Notes under the pieces: model-generated
Seen by the model: only the letters and a program-made list of their open reading frames with translations
Told to the model about the DNA's origin: nothing
Database searches by the model: none
Made by a program: the position numbers and the translations under genes
Assembly (NCBI GenBank): GCA_963695445.1
Contig: CAVOGV010000020.1
Coordinates: forward strand, 29,526 to 93,525
Length of the DNA stretch: 64,000 bases
Direction: 5' to 3'
Source: Thiohalocapsa sp963695445
Lineage (GTDB): Bacteria; Pseudomonadota; Gammaproteobacteria; Chromatiales; Chromatiaceae
In this document: piece by piece, positions 1-9,790 of the stretch
How positions within the stretch are numbered: position 1 is the stretch's first letter
Layout: each line of letters opens with the position of its first letter

Positions 1-805
1 AGAAATACGATTCGGCCTGATTGTCGGTCGTCCCGTCCGCGGCGCGGTAGGCGTGTTGATGATTGACCCGACGCATCGCATAGCGCCCGTGCAGCAGATC
101 GTAGGCATCGGACTCGTCGGCCGAGAGCGTGGCCCCGGGGGCAATGAAGCGCGCCGCGAGGGCGCCGACGTCGGTCTGATTCTCCCGCCCGATGATGAAG
201 GTGAGGGTGCGCTTGCCGCCGACCCGCCCGAGCGGATCGTCCGCCGGATGGGTCTCGCGCATGACCAGCACGCAGCGCTTATCCGGGTTTTGATGCTCGG
301 CAAGGCGCCGATCCACGCGCTCCTCGGCCCGGTTCTCGGGGCGTACCGAGCCGTTCGTATAGGCCCCGTCGAGCTGCACCTCGCCGCTCAGCGCGGTCTC
401 GTCGCGCTGCACCATGAGACTCTCGCGGATCTTGTGCATCATGACGAAGGCGCTCTTGTACTGCACGTCCAGGTCTCGGCTCAGTTGCAGTGCCGACAGC
501 CCCTTCGCGGCATTGCTGTAGATCGCGATGGCGCCGAGATAGACCTGCAACGGCAACTTGTGGTGGGCAAAAATCGTCCCCGAGGTCACCGAGAAGGTGT
601 GCCCGCAGGCGCGGCAACGCCACTGCCGGCGGCTCGGCAAGAACCAGGGCTTCTCCGCGACACCGCAGGCCGGACACACCGCTTCGCCCTCCAGACCCCA
701 GCGCATCGTGCGGAAGCGCTCGAAGGCTTGCACGTCGGTCATCGCGAACACCTCGCGCACGGAGAGCGTCCGGGCGGCGGCCGACAAGAGGAAGTGCTGG
801 GACAT
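1..805 (-). CDS. IS1595-family (ISXO2-like) transposase, cut by window edge
   Basis: Reads leftward from an ATG at 805 and runs off the left edge, leaving about 268 residues. It is a DDE transposase of the IS1595/ISXO2 type. The N-terminus has a zinc ribbon, CPAC near residue 44 and CRAC near residue 64. The catalytic part shows the first Asp in VQLDGAY (about residue 142), the second in SADESDAY (about 232), and a TDNQAESYF block at the visible end, as expected for the last catalytic region. A short C-terminal remnant of what looks like the same family lies at 3470-3643. Seen directly: zinc ribbon and DDE-like blocks. Known: the family usually has about 300 residues. The terminal repeats of the element were not identified. 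Confidence 0.85.
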   Translation of the reverse strand, partial: MSQHFLLSAAARTLSVREVFAMTDVQAFERFRTMRWGLEGEAVCPACGVAEKPWFLPSRRQWRCRACGHTFSVTSGTIFAHHKLPLQVYLGAIAIYSNAAKGLSALQLSRDLDVQYKSAFVMMHKIRESLMVQRDETALSGEVQLDGAYTNGSVRPENRAEERVDRRLAEHQNPDKRCVLVMRETHPADDPLGRVGGKRTLTFIIGRENQTDVGALAARFIAPGATLSADESDAYDLLHGRYAMRRVNHQHAYRAADGTTDNQAESYF

Positions 806-1074
806 GGCATGCTCCGGGGACTGGGTCGATCGTGCCAGTGTGCTCCCGGGGGTGGCTCAAAACGTGAGCCTGCGCGCTAAGTTGTTGATGCGAAATTCAT
901 GTGCGGTTGCTACATAATTCCGCTTCTTTGACCCCAGTGGCCTGCCATGCCCGGGTGGCGCTCTCGCGCTCTGATCCGGTGGCGCTACTCTCCAGGTGCG
1001 CGTGTTCGTGGACTAACTAGTCGAGTCGTTGGCGGCGGCTCACTGAAACAGGTTGCCAGTAGCCTGCCGGCGGG

Positions 1075-2040
1075 TCAGCGAACGGCCCTTCGACGGCGCG
1101 CGCCGGTCGCAATGCCGCCAAGGCCGGCCAGCAGCAGTAGGAGCGAAGAGGGCACGGGCACCGGGGTCGCGTCGAGCGGGGGAAGAAAGTTTGCTGGGTC
1201 TTCGGTGCTCAGAAAGAACCCGTTGAGATCCGGCCCGCTGTTCGACACCGTCAATCGGAAACCGTAGGCGACCGCACCGTCCCCCAGGCCAAAGTCATTG
1301 AGGTCGATGCCGGCGACGCTGATTTCTTGATCGCTGTTGATCTCCGTCGTATTGACGTAGATGGCGCTCGGCCAGAAGGCGCTGCTGCTGACCGTAAAAG
1401 GCGTGGAATACACGGGGTCATCGAAGGTCCCGCCAATAATGACTTCGATATCGAAAGTGTCATTCCTGCCGCGCTCGAAGAAGACCAGATCGGGTACAGA
1501 ATCGAGCAACAACGGGTCGTTGTCCGTTAGTCCATTCTGAAACAGCACCTTGAATGCGAAGGAGCCGCTCTCGCCATCTGACATCTCGCTCAAGCTCAGG
1601 CTGTTGAAGGCGTTGAGGAGCGCGGGCTCCTGGATCGCCGGATCTGTGCTCTCCTTATCCGCCGGATCCAATCCCGCCTTTCTGAACGGATTGTCGTCTC
1701 CATCGCTGTCATTGTCAGCGTCACCCCACTCAGCATTTATATTGATGCGTCGCGAGAGCACGACGAAATCCTTTACGGCACTGAAGCTCGCGCCGCTTGT
1801 AAAGGTCGCCCCCGCGAATGTGAGCGATTCGAGAAAGACATCGTCCGTAAAGGCGCCGCTTGCGGGGTTGTTGCTTCCGGCCGGTACCGAGGTTGTTATG
1901 TGGGTCGGCAGCACTGATGCGGCTTGGGACTGTGTTGCCATCAACGCAGCCGCCAAGATCACGAGCAAGCCTGTCGAGCGCAAGAACGCATTGTTTACGC
2001 GGCCGCGGACATCATTGCCCGCACTACTGGGTGTTCTCAT
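1075..2040 (-). CDS. PEP-CTERM sorting domain protein
   Basis: Secreted protein of 321 residues. A hydrophobic signal segment lies at about residues 21-40, ending near SQAA. The middle is Asp/Ser/Asn-rich with no catalytic motif I recognise. The C-terminus has the tripartite exosortase sorting signal: a VPVPSS motif, a hydrophobic stretch LLLLLAGLGGIATGA, and an Arg-rich tail RRRR. Such proteins are normally processed at the inner membrane by an exosortase/archaeosortase and released to the surface or matrix. No exosortase is in this window. There is no clear ribosome binding site before the ATG at 2040, so the start is less sure than the family call. It stands alone beside an insertion sequence. 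Confidence 0.82.
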   Translation of the reverse strand: MRTPSSAGNDVRGRVNNAFLRSTGLLVILAAALMATQSQAASVLPTHITTSVPAGSNNPASGAFTDDVFLESLTFAGATFTSGASFSAVKDFVVLSRRININAEWGDADNDSDGDDNPFRKAGLDPADKESTDPAIQEPALLNAFNSLSLSEMSDGESGSFAFKVLFQNGLTDNDPLLLDSVPDLVFFERGRNDTFDIEVIIGGTFDDPVYSTPFTVSSSAFWPSAIYVNTTEINSDQEISVAGIDLNDFGLGDGAVAYGFRLTVSNSGPDLNGFFLSTEDPANFLPPLDATPVPVPSSLLLLLAGLGGIATGARRRRAVR

Positions 2041-2533
2041 GGAGAGCCGGAAACCTATGCTGAAGGAAGGTGAATCGGTGCATTAATCGCTAACGGCTCC
2101 ACCGGCTCCGCATCATCTTTTCCGTGGTCGTTAAAAAGCGAGTTGGCGGGACGCGCGAAACATTCACTGAAAATGTGACATGATGAGCGCCGACTGTGTC
2201 GGTTTGGCGGGGCAGGCGCGGAAAACGGGGAAGGCTGGGAAGCGGAGCCCGTGGTGGGGTCTTGATCTATCTGCGCGCTTCACCTAGACTCACGGTTCAC
2301 GCGGCGGAGACGGAGGGACGCTTGAATCTCCTTAATTTTCCTTCCGCGTGTGTGTGCGTCACCTGATGCTAGAGAATCCGGTGACTAACGACACGCGCGA
2401 CGCTGGCCATGCCATCTATTCGCGCAGAAGGCTTGTGGTCGTGGCTGGAAATGGTATTCGGTAAAGTCGTGCGGTTTGCGATCTCGCCGTTCCTTAACTT
2501 AGAGTAGAGTGCCGGCGCTATGGAGGTAACCAC
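2041..2533. other. Intergenic region without a recognised gene
   Basis: Holds the divergent upstream regions of the PEP-CTERM gene (leftward) and the small secreted protein gene (rightward). I see no coding frame with family resemblance, and no clear terminator hairpin. Confidence 0.5.
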
Positions 2534-3016
2534 ATGTTTCTCATGAAGCCTTGCTTATTTGTGGGCGTCCTAATATTGATTCTGCCGATAACTGGTTTCA
2601 CGGGTGACTGTACAAACTCCGCTCCCGCGGGGGATTGGAGATTGAGCATTAATCTCAACGACCGAATGGTTTGTGTCAGGAACGCTGATAACACCGGCTG
2701 GGAGAACCAGGAACATCATCAGGTGGGCGGAGACTTGGTGGAGTACGCACAGGGCCCGGGCGATCCGGTCGACCCCACCAGGAAAATCGGGACCTGGACA
2801 ATCGTCGTTTCAAGTCCTAATAACGCCAATCAGGTTCGGACCATCCGGTACGACTACGATGGAGGACCCAGTTACACCTTCGACCTCTACCGTAATGCCG
2901 ATGATCCTGCTAATAACAGGCGCATCGCGTTCTGCGAAACGGGTGCAGGTACAGGATTAGTCGCGCTGGGCGTTCGGCAGGGTAGTGTTGCGTCTCCGAC
3001 CGCCTGTGTGCCGTGA
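2534..3016 (+). CDS. Small secreted protein of unknown function
   Basis: 160 residues starting at an ATG preceded by a good ribosome binding site, GGAGGT at 2522-2527. The N-terminus is a signal peptide: a short charged start, then a hydrophobic core VGVLILILPI, with cleavage likely near residues 20-24. The mature part is polar and rich in Asn/Asp, with four Cys (in DCTN, MVCV, FCET and TACVP), consistent with disulphides in an exported protein. I do not recognise a family. It stands alone between a PEP-CTERM gene and transposon debris. Gene call is fairly sure because of the ribosome site and signal peptide; function is unknown. Confidence 0.62.
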   Translation: MFLMKPCLFVGVLILILPITGFTGDCTNSAPAGDWRLSINLNDRMVCVRNADNTGWENQEHHQVGGDLVEYAQGPGDPVDPTRKIGTWTIVVSSPNNANQVRTIRYDYDGGPSYTFDLYRNADDPANNRRIAFCETGAGTGLVALGVRQGSVASPTACVP

Positions 3017-3469
3017 TCCGGCCAAGTGCCACAAGCCTAGTCGGTGGGGTTCGGGTCTTGCCTTCCCCAAGGCCATCATCGCTCCTCGCGACCGTGAGCG
3101 TTTCTCTAGGCCGGTCTTCGCCCGCTACCTCAACGCCGGATTTCTGGGCTTCGATGCGGAAGTAGGTCACTGCTGGTCAGCGACCTGCCGGCGCCTCCGC
3201 TAGATCGCGGGCCGGTCCGGTACGCGGCACCTCCAGACTGTCCTCATCGAGGTCCAAGATGAGCCCTGGGCCGCAGACGCCACGCCAGCACGTCCGGGGG
3301 GTCACAGCGCGCACACTTTTCGTGTCGCGGATCTGGCGTTTTCGACAGCGAGTCGATGGGAGGCCCGCTAGCGCTTAACAGAAAAGGGGCCGCAGCGGCT
3401 TGGCAAGGCTGCGCACCGATAACCGGGATAGAGAGGTTCGAGGTCCGTGCGCGACAAGACCGGTCCTGA
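3017..3469. other. Intergenic, no gene recognised
   Basis: About 450 bases between the small secreted protein and transposase remnants. Open frames here are short and show no family resemblance. It looks like eroded DNA next to insertion sequences. Confidence 0.45.
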
Positions 3470-3643
3470 TTAGCAAGGAACTTCAGCAAACCGGATCTGG
3501 CGCTGCGGACACGGACCGCAGGCGACAGTCGCGGTGAGCAGCTGGCTCGGCAGGGCGCGCAGATCGAAGCGGCGATTGAAGCGGTAGGCAACGGCGCCGA
3601 GGTAATGCTCGGCGTACTTGCTGGGAGCGGCCAGGGTCACCAT
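3470..3643 (-). pseudogene. C-terminal remnant of an IS1595-type transposase
   Basis: About 55 codons in one frame ending at a TAA at 3470. The readable part contains AEHYLGAVAYRFNRRFDLR, resembling the end of IS1595-family transposases, where a YRFNRRF-like segment follows the last catalytic residue. Upstream in the same frame a stop is met at once, where the left arm of the IS110 inverted repeat begins. It is therefore a truncated tail, probably cut by the IS110 insertion. The family call rests on this one motif. Confidence 0.5.
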
Positions 3644-5232
3644 TTAGCTGACCCCGGTCAATAGGCGACGAAAATTCCTCGCGGTCGTGCACGATGATCT
3701 CGGTCAATATTCCACGAAACGCTGCGTGGTACCTGTGACGCGCCGTCAGTTCTCTTGTGGTGGTTGCGAGTCCGATCCGCACCAGTCACCCTTCAGGATC
3801 TAGGCATCAGGGCTGCTCCCAGTCGGGAGAAGTCACCTACGCCCGTTGCTCATACGAGCCCCAGAAAATCATCGGTGCCCCGCACAGGTCCAAGTGGTGC
3901 ACGGCGGTGCTCAATGGCGGGCCGTGCGTTCACAGATCTCTGGCTTGCGCTCCAGCGGATCGCAGCCAACCCGTTCTGGCTCACTGGCGGGGGCGTCTCG
4001 GTCACATACGCTGTTGCTCCGTGTCGGTTGCAATCATGGGCGGGAATGCCTCGGGGCTCAATCAGGTCTGGTGGCTGGTCGCCAACCCCGTCTCCAAGCT
4101 CACCGAGGCATGCCCGATTCGGTTCAGGCGAAGGCGCGGTTCACGTCGAACGCGCTGCCGTCGCGCAGAATGTGATAGCAGGCGCGTGCCAGCTTGTGGG
4201 CGACCGCCTTGATCGCGACCACGCCCTTGGTCTTCGCGCGCTTGCGTTGATAATAGCGCTTGATCTGCGGGTTGTAGCGCACGGCGAAGTTGGCCGCCTC
4301 CACATACGCCCACGCCAGATACTTGTTGCCGTTCTTAGTGTTGCCCTTGCCCTTCTGCTTGCCGTTGGAGACGTGCGTGCTGCCGACACAGCGGCAGTAG
4401 GAGGCATAGTTGCCGACCCCGGCAAAGCGCTCGATGGGGCCGGTCTCCAGCGCGATGGTCAGCCCGAGGATGCGCCCGATGCCGCTGACCGTGAGCAGCG
4501 GTTGCCAGACCTGCGTCGCTTTCGTCTGCCGCCAGGCCTCGCGCTCCAGCAGATCGATCGCTGCCTGCTGAGCGCGCATCGCCAGCACCGTGCTCTGGAT
4601 CGCCAGCGCCAGGTTGGGGTCGGTGACCAGCTCGGCGACCGACTCCGGCGTCAACCGCCGGGCCTCGTTGGCGCTGAGCGAGCGTCCGCGGTTGCGCGAG
4701 AACAGGTTCTGCACCGCCAGGAGGTTGGCCGTATGTTGATGCACCAGGCTGAGCCGACGTCGCAGCAGATCGCGCACCGCTCGCTCGGCCTTGGGGTAGA
4801 TATACCCCTCGGGCAACAGCCCGAGGCGCAGCAGCTTGGCCAGCCAGGCCGCGTCGGTGTCGTCGTCGCTGTACTTCAGCCCGCTGTACTGCACGATCGC
4901 CGCGGTGTTGGCCAGGTGCACTCCGTAGCCCGCCTCCATCAACGCATCCACCAGCCAATACCAGTTGTACGTCGACTCCACCACGATGCCGCTGATCTCT
5001 TCTCGGTACGGCGCCAGTGTTGCCAAGACCGTCTCCAGGTCATTGGCCAGACGCTTGCGATACACGATCCGGTCGGCCTCGTCGGTCAGGGCCACGACGT
5101 TGTTGTTTGAATGAAGATCGATTCCGCCGTACAGTGTCATCGTCGACTCCTCCTCGGGGCTGTGGTTGTTGGATATTGCTAACCCAACTGTAGCTTGCGG
5201 GGTGGAGTCGGCTAGATGATTATCAGGTCTTG
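3634..5232 (-). repeat. Left arm of 1.6-kb inverted repeat
   Basis: Reverse complement of 6109-7707 with very few mismatches. It contains the leftward IS110 transposase and about 490 bases of noncoding DNA beyond its stop codon. Outside the arm the flanking sequences differ: IS1595 remnant here, phosphatase pseudogene on the other side. This marks the arm ends at about 3634 and 5232. Confidence 0.9.
4124..5140 (-). CDS. IS110-family transposase, copy 1
   Basis: 338-residue recombinase of the IS110 family, with an N-terminal RuvC-like DEDD domain and a C-terminal Transposase_20 domain. Visible catalytic candidates are Asp8 in GIDLHS, Glu55 in VVES, and Asp94/Asp96 in YSDDDTDAAWL. The C-terminal domain shows LLTVSGIGRILGL, then GNYASYCR, which carries the likely nucleophilic Ser. 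The start ATG at 5140 has GGAGGAG just upstream. Only about 80-90 bases precede the gene inside the repeat, but about 490 noncoding bases follow it, which matters for where a guide RNA could lie. Amino-acid sequence is identical to copy 2. Confidence 0.95.
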   Translation of the reverse strand: MTLYGGIDLHSNNNVVALTDEADRIVYRKRLANDLETVLATLAPYREEISGIVVESTYNWYWLVDALMEAGYGVHLANTAAIVQYSGLKYSDDDTDAAWLAKLLRLGLLPEGYIYPKAERAVRDLLRRRLSLVHQHTANLLAVQNLFSRNRGRSLSANEARRLTPESVAELVTDPNLALAIQSTVLAMRAQQAAIDLLEREAWRQTKATQVWQPLLTVSGIGRILGLTIALETGPIERFAGVGNYASYCRCVGSTHVSNGKQKGKGNTKNGNKYLAWAYVEAANFAVRYNPQIKRYYQRKRAKTKGVVAIKAVAHKLARACYHILRDGSAFDVNRAFA

Positions 5233-6077
5233 CGTTTTGCCTCTCTTACCCGAAGCACGATGCGGCTGACCCGCGCGTAATGGAGGCCGAAGTACTCGCC
5301 GATCTCCTTCAACGTATAGCCGCCGCTGGCATAGGCGACCGCGATTGCCTCATCGCGGTCCGGGTACAGGGTGGCATATTCGGCCAGCGGCTTGGCGGGC
5401 GGGCGGCGCTGCGCGCGCGGGACTTCCGAGAGATCCCGGTCCTTCGGCAGCCGGCGCCGGAGATTGTCCACGAACGACTCCGAGCCGAGAAAGACCTGGT
5501 GCTTGAGTTGCTCCCAAGGCCCGGCTTGGCCGATGCCTTCGGCGACGAAGCGCCGATAGCTCGCGACGGCAGCCTGCTCGGTGGCGCCGAAGGCCGAAAG
5601 CAACCAATCCCGGCGCAGCCACTCCGGACATGCCGCCTCCCCCGTCGTCGCGCGGTAACTGCTCCAAGGCCAATCTTCTGCTCGGCTGACCATCCCCGCT
5701 CGAACCGGGTTCAGCACGATGTACCGCGCCAGCTCCGTGAGGTAGGTCTCTTTCTGGACGAGGATCGCCTTGTAGCGGCCCTGGAAGACGTGCCCACAGC
5801 GCCCGTGCACGTCATTGAAGCGCTGGGTATAGACGCCGTTGAGTTGCCGCATCCCTTTGGCCAGGTTCGCGTCCGGCGTCTCCATCAGCAGGTGGTAGTG
5901 GTTCGTCATCAGACAGTAGGCGTGCCCCCACCAGTTGAAGCGCTCGCAAACATCGGCCAGCAGACCGAGGAACATTCGCCGGTCGCCGTCACCGCGATAG
6001 ATGTCCTCACGCCCGTCACCGCGCGAGGTGAGGTGGTACAAAGCGCCGGGAAACTCGATTCTGAGGGGGCGAGCCAT
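5223..6077 (-). CDS. REP-associated tyrosine transposase (RAYT, Y1 HUH family)
   Basis: 284 residues. HUH nuclease core with NHYHLL (His60/His62) and a likely nucleophile Tyr83 in LNGVYTQRFN, plus the family motif YIVLNPVRAGMV further on. The N-terminal start MARPLRIEFPGALYH is typical. The C-terminal part carries an extra helix-turn-helix, YTLKEIGEYFGLHYARVSR, resembling the DnaA C-terminal domain. RAYTs are domesticated single-copy transposases linked with REP palindromes; REP-type repeats occur elsewhere in this window. The gene sits exactly between the two IS110 arms, and its TGA stop overlaps the inner end of the left arm, so the IS110 junction touches its last codons. Confidence 0.93.
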   Translation of the reverse strand: MARPLRIEFPGALYHLTSRGDGREDIYRGDGDRRMFLGLLADVCERFNWWGHAYCLMTNHYHLLMETPDANLAKGMRQLNGVYTQRFNDVHGRCGHVFQGRYKAILVQKETYLTELARYIVLNPVRAGMVSRAEDWPWSSYRATTGEAACPEWLRRDWLLSAFGATEQAAVASYRRFVAEGIGQAGPWEQLKHQVFLGSESFVDNLRRRLPKDRDLSEVPRAQRRPPAKPLAEYATLYPDRDEAIAVAYASGGYTLKEIGEYFGLHYARVSRIVLRVREAKRKT

Positions 6078-6200
6078 GCCCTAACCTTAGCACGCCAGGG
6101 GCAAAAGACAAGACCTGATAATCATCTAGCCGACTCCACCCCGCAAGCTACAGTTGGGTTAGCAATATCCAACAACCACAGCCCCGAGGAGGAGTCGACG

Positions 6201-7217
6201 ATGACACTGTACGGCGGAATCGATCTTCATTCAAACAACAACGTCGTGGCCCTGACGGACGAGGCCGACCGGATCGTGTATCGCAAGCGTCTGGCCAATG
6301 ACCTGGAGACGGTCTTGGCAACACTGGCGCCGTACCGAGAAGAGATCAGCGGCATCGTGGTGGAGTCGACGTACAACTGGTATTGGCTGGTGGATGCGTT
6401 GATGGAGGCGGGCTACGGAGTGCACCTGGCCAACACCGCGGCGATCGTGCAGTACAGCGGGCTGAAGTACAGCGACGACGACACCGACGCGGCCTGGCTG
6501 GCCAAGCTGCTGCGCCTCGGGCTGTTGCCCGAGGGGTATATCTACCCCAAGGCCGAGCGAGCGGTGCGCGATCTGCTGCGACGTCGGCTCAGCCTGGTGC
6601 ATCAACATACGGCCAACCTCCTGGCGGTGCAGAACCTGTTCTCGCGCAACCGCGGACGCTCGCTCAGCGCCAACGAGGCCCGGCGGTTGACGCCGGAGTC
6701 GGTCGCCGAGCTGGTCACCGACCCCAACCTGGCGCTGGCGATCCAGAGCACGGTGCTGGCGATGCGCGCTCAGCAGGCAGCGATCGATCTGCTGGAGCGC
6801 GAGGCCTGGCGGCAGACGAAAGCGACGCAGGTCTGGCAACCGCTGCTCACGGTCAGCGGCATCGGGCGCATCCTCGGGCTGACCATCGCGCTGGAGACCG
6901 GCCCCATCGAGCGCTTTGCCGGGGTCGGCAACTATGCCTCCTACTGCCGCTGTGTCGGCAGCACGCACGTCTCCAACGGCAAGCAGAAGGGCAAGGGCAA
7001 CACTAAGAACGGCAACAAGTATCTGGCGTGGGCGTATGTGGAGGCGGCCAACTTCGCCGTGCGCTACAACCCGCAGATCAAGCGCTATTATCAACGCAAG
7101 CGCGCGAAGACCAAGGGCGTGGTCGCGATCAAGGCGGTCGCCCACAAACTGGCACGCGCCTGCTATCACATTCTGCGCGACGGCAGCGCGTTCGACGTGA
7201 ACCGCGCCTTCGCCTGA
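6201..7217 (+). CDS. IS110-family transposase, copy 2
   Basis: Same 338 residues as the leftward copy at 4124-5140. The ATG at 6201 follows GGAGGAG. The open frame continues upstream through the antisense of the RAYT gene, but the ribosome site and the identical start in the other arm fix the start here. It moves DNA without terminal inverted repeats, by Ser/DEDD chemistry, and in studied members is guided by an RNA encoded in the element. Confidence 0.95.
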   Translation: MTLYGGIDLHSNNNVVALTDEADRIVYRKRLANDLETVLATLAPYREEISGIVVESTYNWYWLVDALMEAGYGVHLANTAAIVQYSGLKYSDDDTDAAWLAKLLRLGLLPEGYIYPKAERAVRDLLRRRLSLVHQHTANLLAVQNLFSRNRGRSLSANEARRLTPESVAELVTDPNLALAIQSTVLAMRAQQAAIDLLEREAWRQTKATQVWQPLLTVSGIGRILGLTIALETGPIERFAGVGNYASYCRCVGSTHVSNGKQKGKGNTKNGNKYLAWAYVEAANFAVRYNPQIKRYYQRKRAKTKGVVAIKAVAHKLARACYHILRDGSAFDVNRAFA

Positions 7218-7707
7218 ACCGAATCGGGCATGCCTCGGTGAGCTTGGAGACGGGGTTGGCGACCAGCCACCAGACCTGATTGAGCCCCGAGGCATTCCCG
7301 CCCATGATTGCAACCGACACGGAGCAACAGCGTATGTGACCGAGACGCCCCCGCCAGTGAGCCAGAACGGGTTGGCTGCGATCCGCTGGAGCGCAAGCCA
7401 GAGATCTGTGAACGCACGGCCCGCCATTGAGCACCGCCGTGCACCACTTGGACCTGTGCGGGGCACCGATGATTTTCTGGGGCTCGTATGAGCAACGGGC
7501 GTAGGTGACTTCTCCCGACTGGGAGCAGCCCTGATGCCTAGATCCTGAAGGGTGACTGGTGCGGATCGGACTCGCAACCACCACAAGAGAACTGACGGCG
7601 CGTCACACGTACTACGCAGCGTTTCGTGGAATATTGACCGAGATCATCGTGCACGACCGCGAGGAATTTTTGTCTCCCATTGACCGGGGTCAGCTAAATG
7701 GTGACCC
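7218..7707 (+). other. Noncoding tail of IS110 element, candidate guide (bridge/seek) RNA region
   Basis: 490 bases after the transposase stop, conserved nearly base for base in the other arm (3634-4123), without a credible coding frame. Known: IS110-family elements encode a structured RNA that picks target and donor; in the IS1111 group it lies downstream of the transposase. Inference: because the upstream noncoding part of this repeat is under 100 bases, the RNA is more likely here. I did not fold the sequence, and the element's exact end inside this stretch is not known. Confidence 0.35.
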
Positions 7708-7765
7708 CGGTGTTTGTTCTGACCCCGGTGTTTGTTCCGGGTGTTCCTTGACCCCGGTGTTCCTC
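7702..7765. repeat. Short tandem repeat with TGACCCCGGTGTT core
   Basis: Two perfect 18-bp units at 7702-7719 and 7720-7737 (TGACCCCGGTGTTTGTTC), with a third imperfect unit at 7749-7765. It forms the seam between the outer end of the right IS110 arm and the truncated phosphatase gene. Similar TGACCCCGG sequence occurs at the outer end of the left arm. Confidence 0.75.
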
Positions 7766-8042
7766 GGCCGGAACCGTGCCGGTCGCCAGGGACACGTGCC
7801 CGACGATGGTCTCGGTATTGGCGTGCTGGTACTGGGCGTTGGTGTAGTTGACGCCCTGGTCCATCAGATACCGGAACCCGCCGTCGCCGAACAGATGGGC
7901 GTAGCGCCCCGGTAGATCACCGCGCAGCGCGTCGACAGTGATCTGCAGGACGAGCCTCGGCGGTTCGGGGTTGTTGCGCGAGGCTGACAGCCGGCAGCAG
8001 ACAGGCGGCGATGACTGCCGCACGCAGTGGGGAATAGGACAT
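7757..8042 (-). pseudogene. N-terminal remnant of alkaline phosphatase/sulfatase superfamily gene
   Basis: Starts at an ATG at 8042 with a clear signal peptide (AAVIAACLLPAVSLAQ). A frameshift near 7965-7980 is needed to enter the next part, which reads LVLQITVDALRGDLPGRY, then YQHANTETIVGHVSLATGT. This matches the start of the alkaline phosphatase domain in PafA-like phosphodiesterases, including the Thr nucleophile in the NTET block. The gene stops making sense at about residue 90, where it meets the repeats next to the IS110 arm. Frameshifted and truncated, so not functional as read. Confidence 0.72.
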
Positions 8043-8094
8043 GGTTCCGGTACGAATTGGCGAGCGGGTCATTGGGGTTATGCCCGTAGTCAGC

Positions 8095-8123
8095 GACCAC
8101 CGCCCCATCAGGCGGCGGTGGTC
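8095..8123 (-). terminator. GC-rich hairpin downstream of sulfatase gene
   Basis: Perfect 10-bp stem GACCACCGCC/GGCGGTGGTC with a 9-base loop, about 90 bases after the sulfatase stop on its coding strand. No T-run follows, so it is a weak candidate for an intrinsic terminator and may only protect the 3' end. Confidence 0.35.
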
Positions 8124-8215
8124 GGGAGGAGCGGCTCTTGGGGGTCACTTCCTGGGGGTCGCTCGATGCGGCGTCAGCGATGTCTGACGACGCTCGAGAC
8201 GACCCCGGCAATTGC

Positions 8216-9767
<1,552 letters not shown>

Positions 9768-9790
<23 letters not shown>

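Larger units (their letters stand above)
3634..7707. mobile_element. IS110 - RAYT - IS110 inverted-repeat structure
   Basis: Two near-identical 1599-bp arms (3634-5232 and 6109-7707) in opposite orientation, each carrying an intact IS110-type transposase, enclose a RAYT transposase gene on about 0.9 kb of unique DNA. The arms align base for base: paired positions add up to 11341, with only scattered substitutions such as those around 3660-3670 against 7670-7680. The arms meet the central segment at CAAGACCTGATAATC, a sequence present at both inner junctions. IS110 elements lack long terminal inverted repeats, so the arm pair must come from two insertions or an inverted duplication. Confidence 0.8.
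6109..7707 (+). repeat. Right arm of 1.6-kb inverted repeat
   Basis: Mirror copy of 3634-5232. The transposase translation is identical in both arms, so the duplication is recent or the copies are kept alike by conversion. The outer end runs into a short tandem repeat at 7702-7765. Confidence 0.9.

Noticed and set aside
3755..5110. Long plus-strand open frame of 451 codons, repeated in mirror form at 6231-7586
   Set aside because: It is the antisense of the IS110 transposase. Composition (Arg/Gln/His/Val-rich) and lack of family motifs show it is a shadow in GC-rich DNA.
5280..6200. Upstream extension of the right IS110 transposase frame to 645 codons
   Set aside because: The extension runs antisense through the RAYT gene. 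The ribosome site and ATG at 6201 match those of the other copy.
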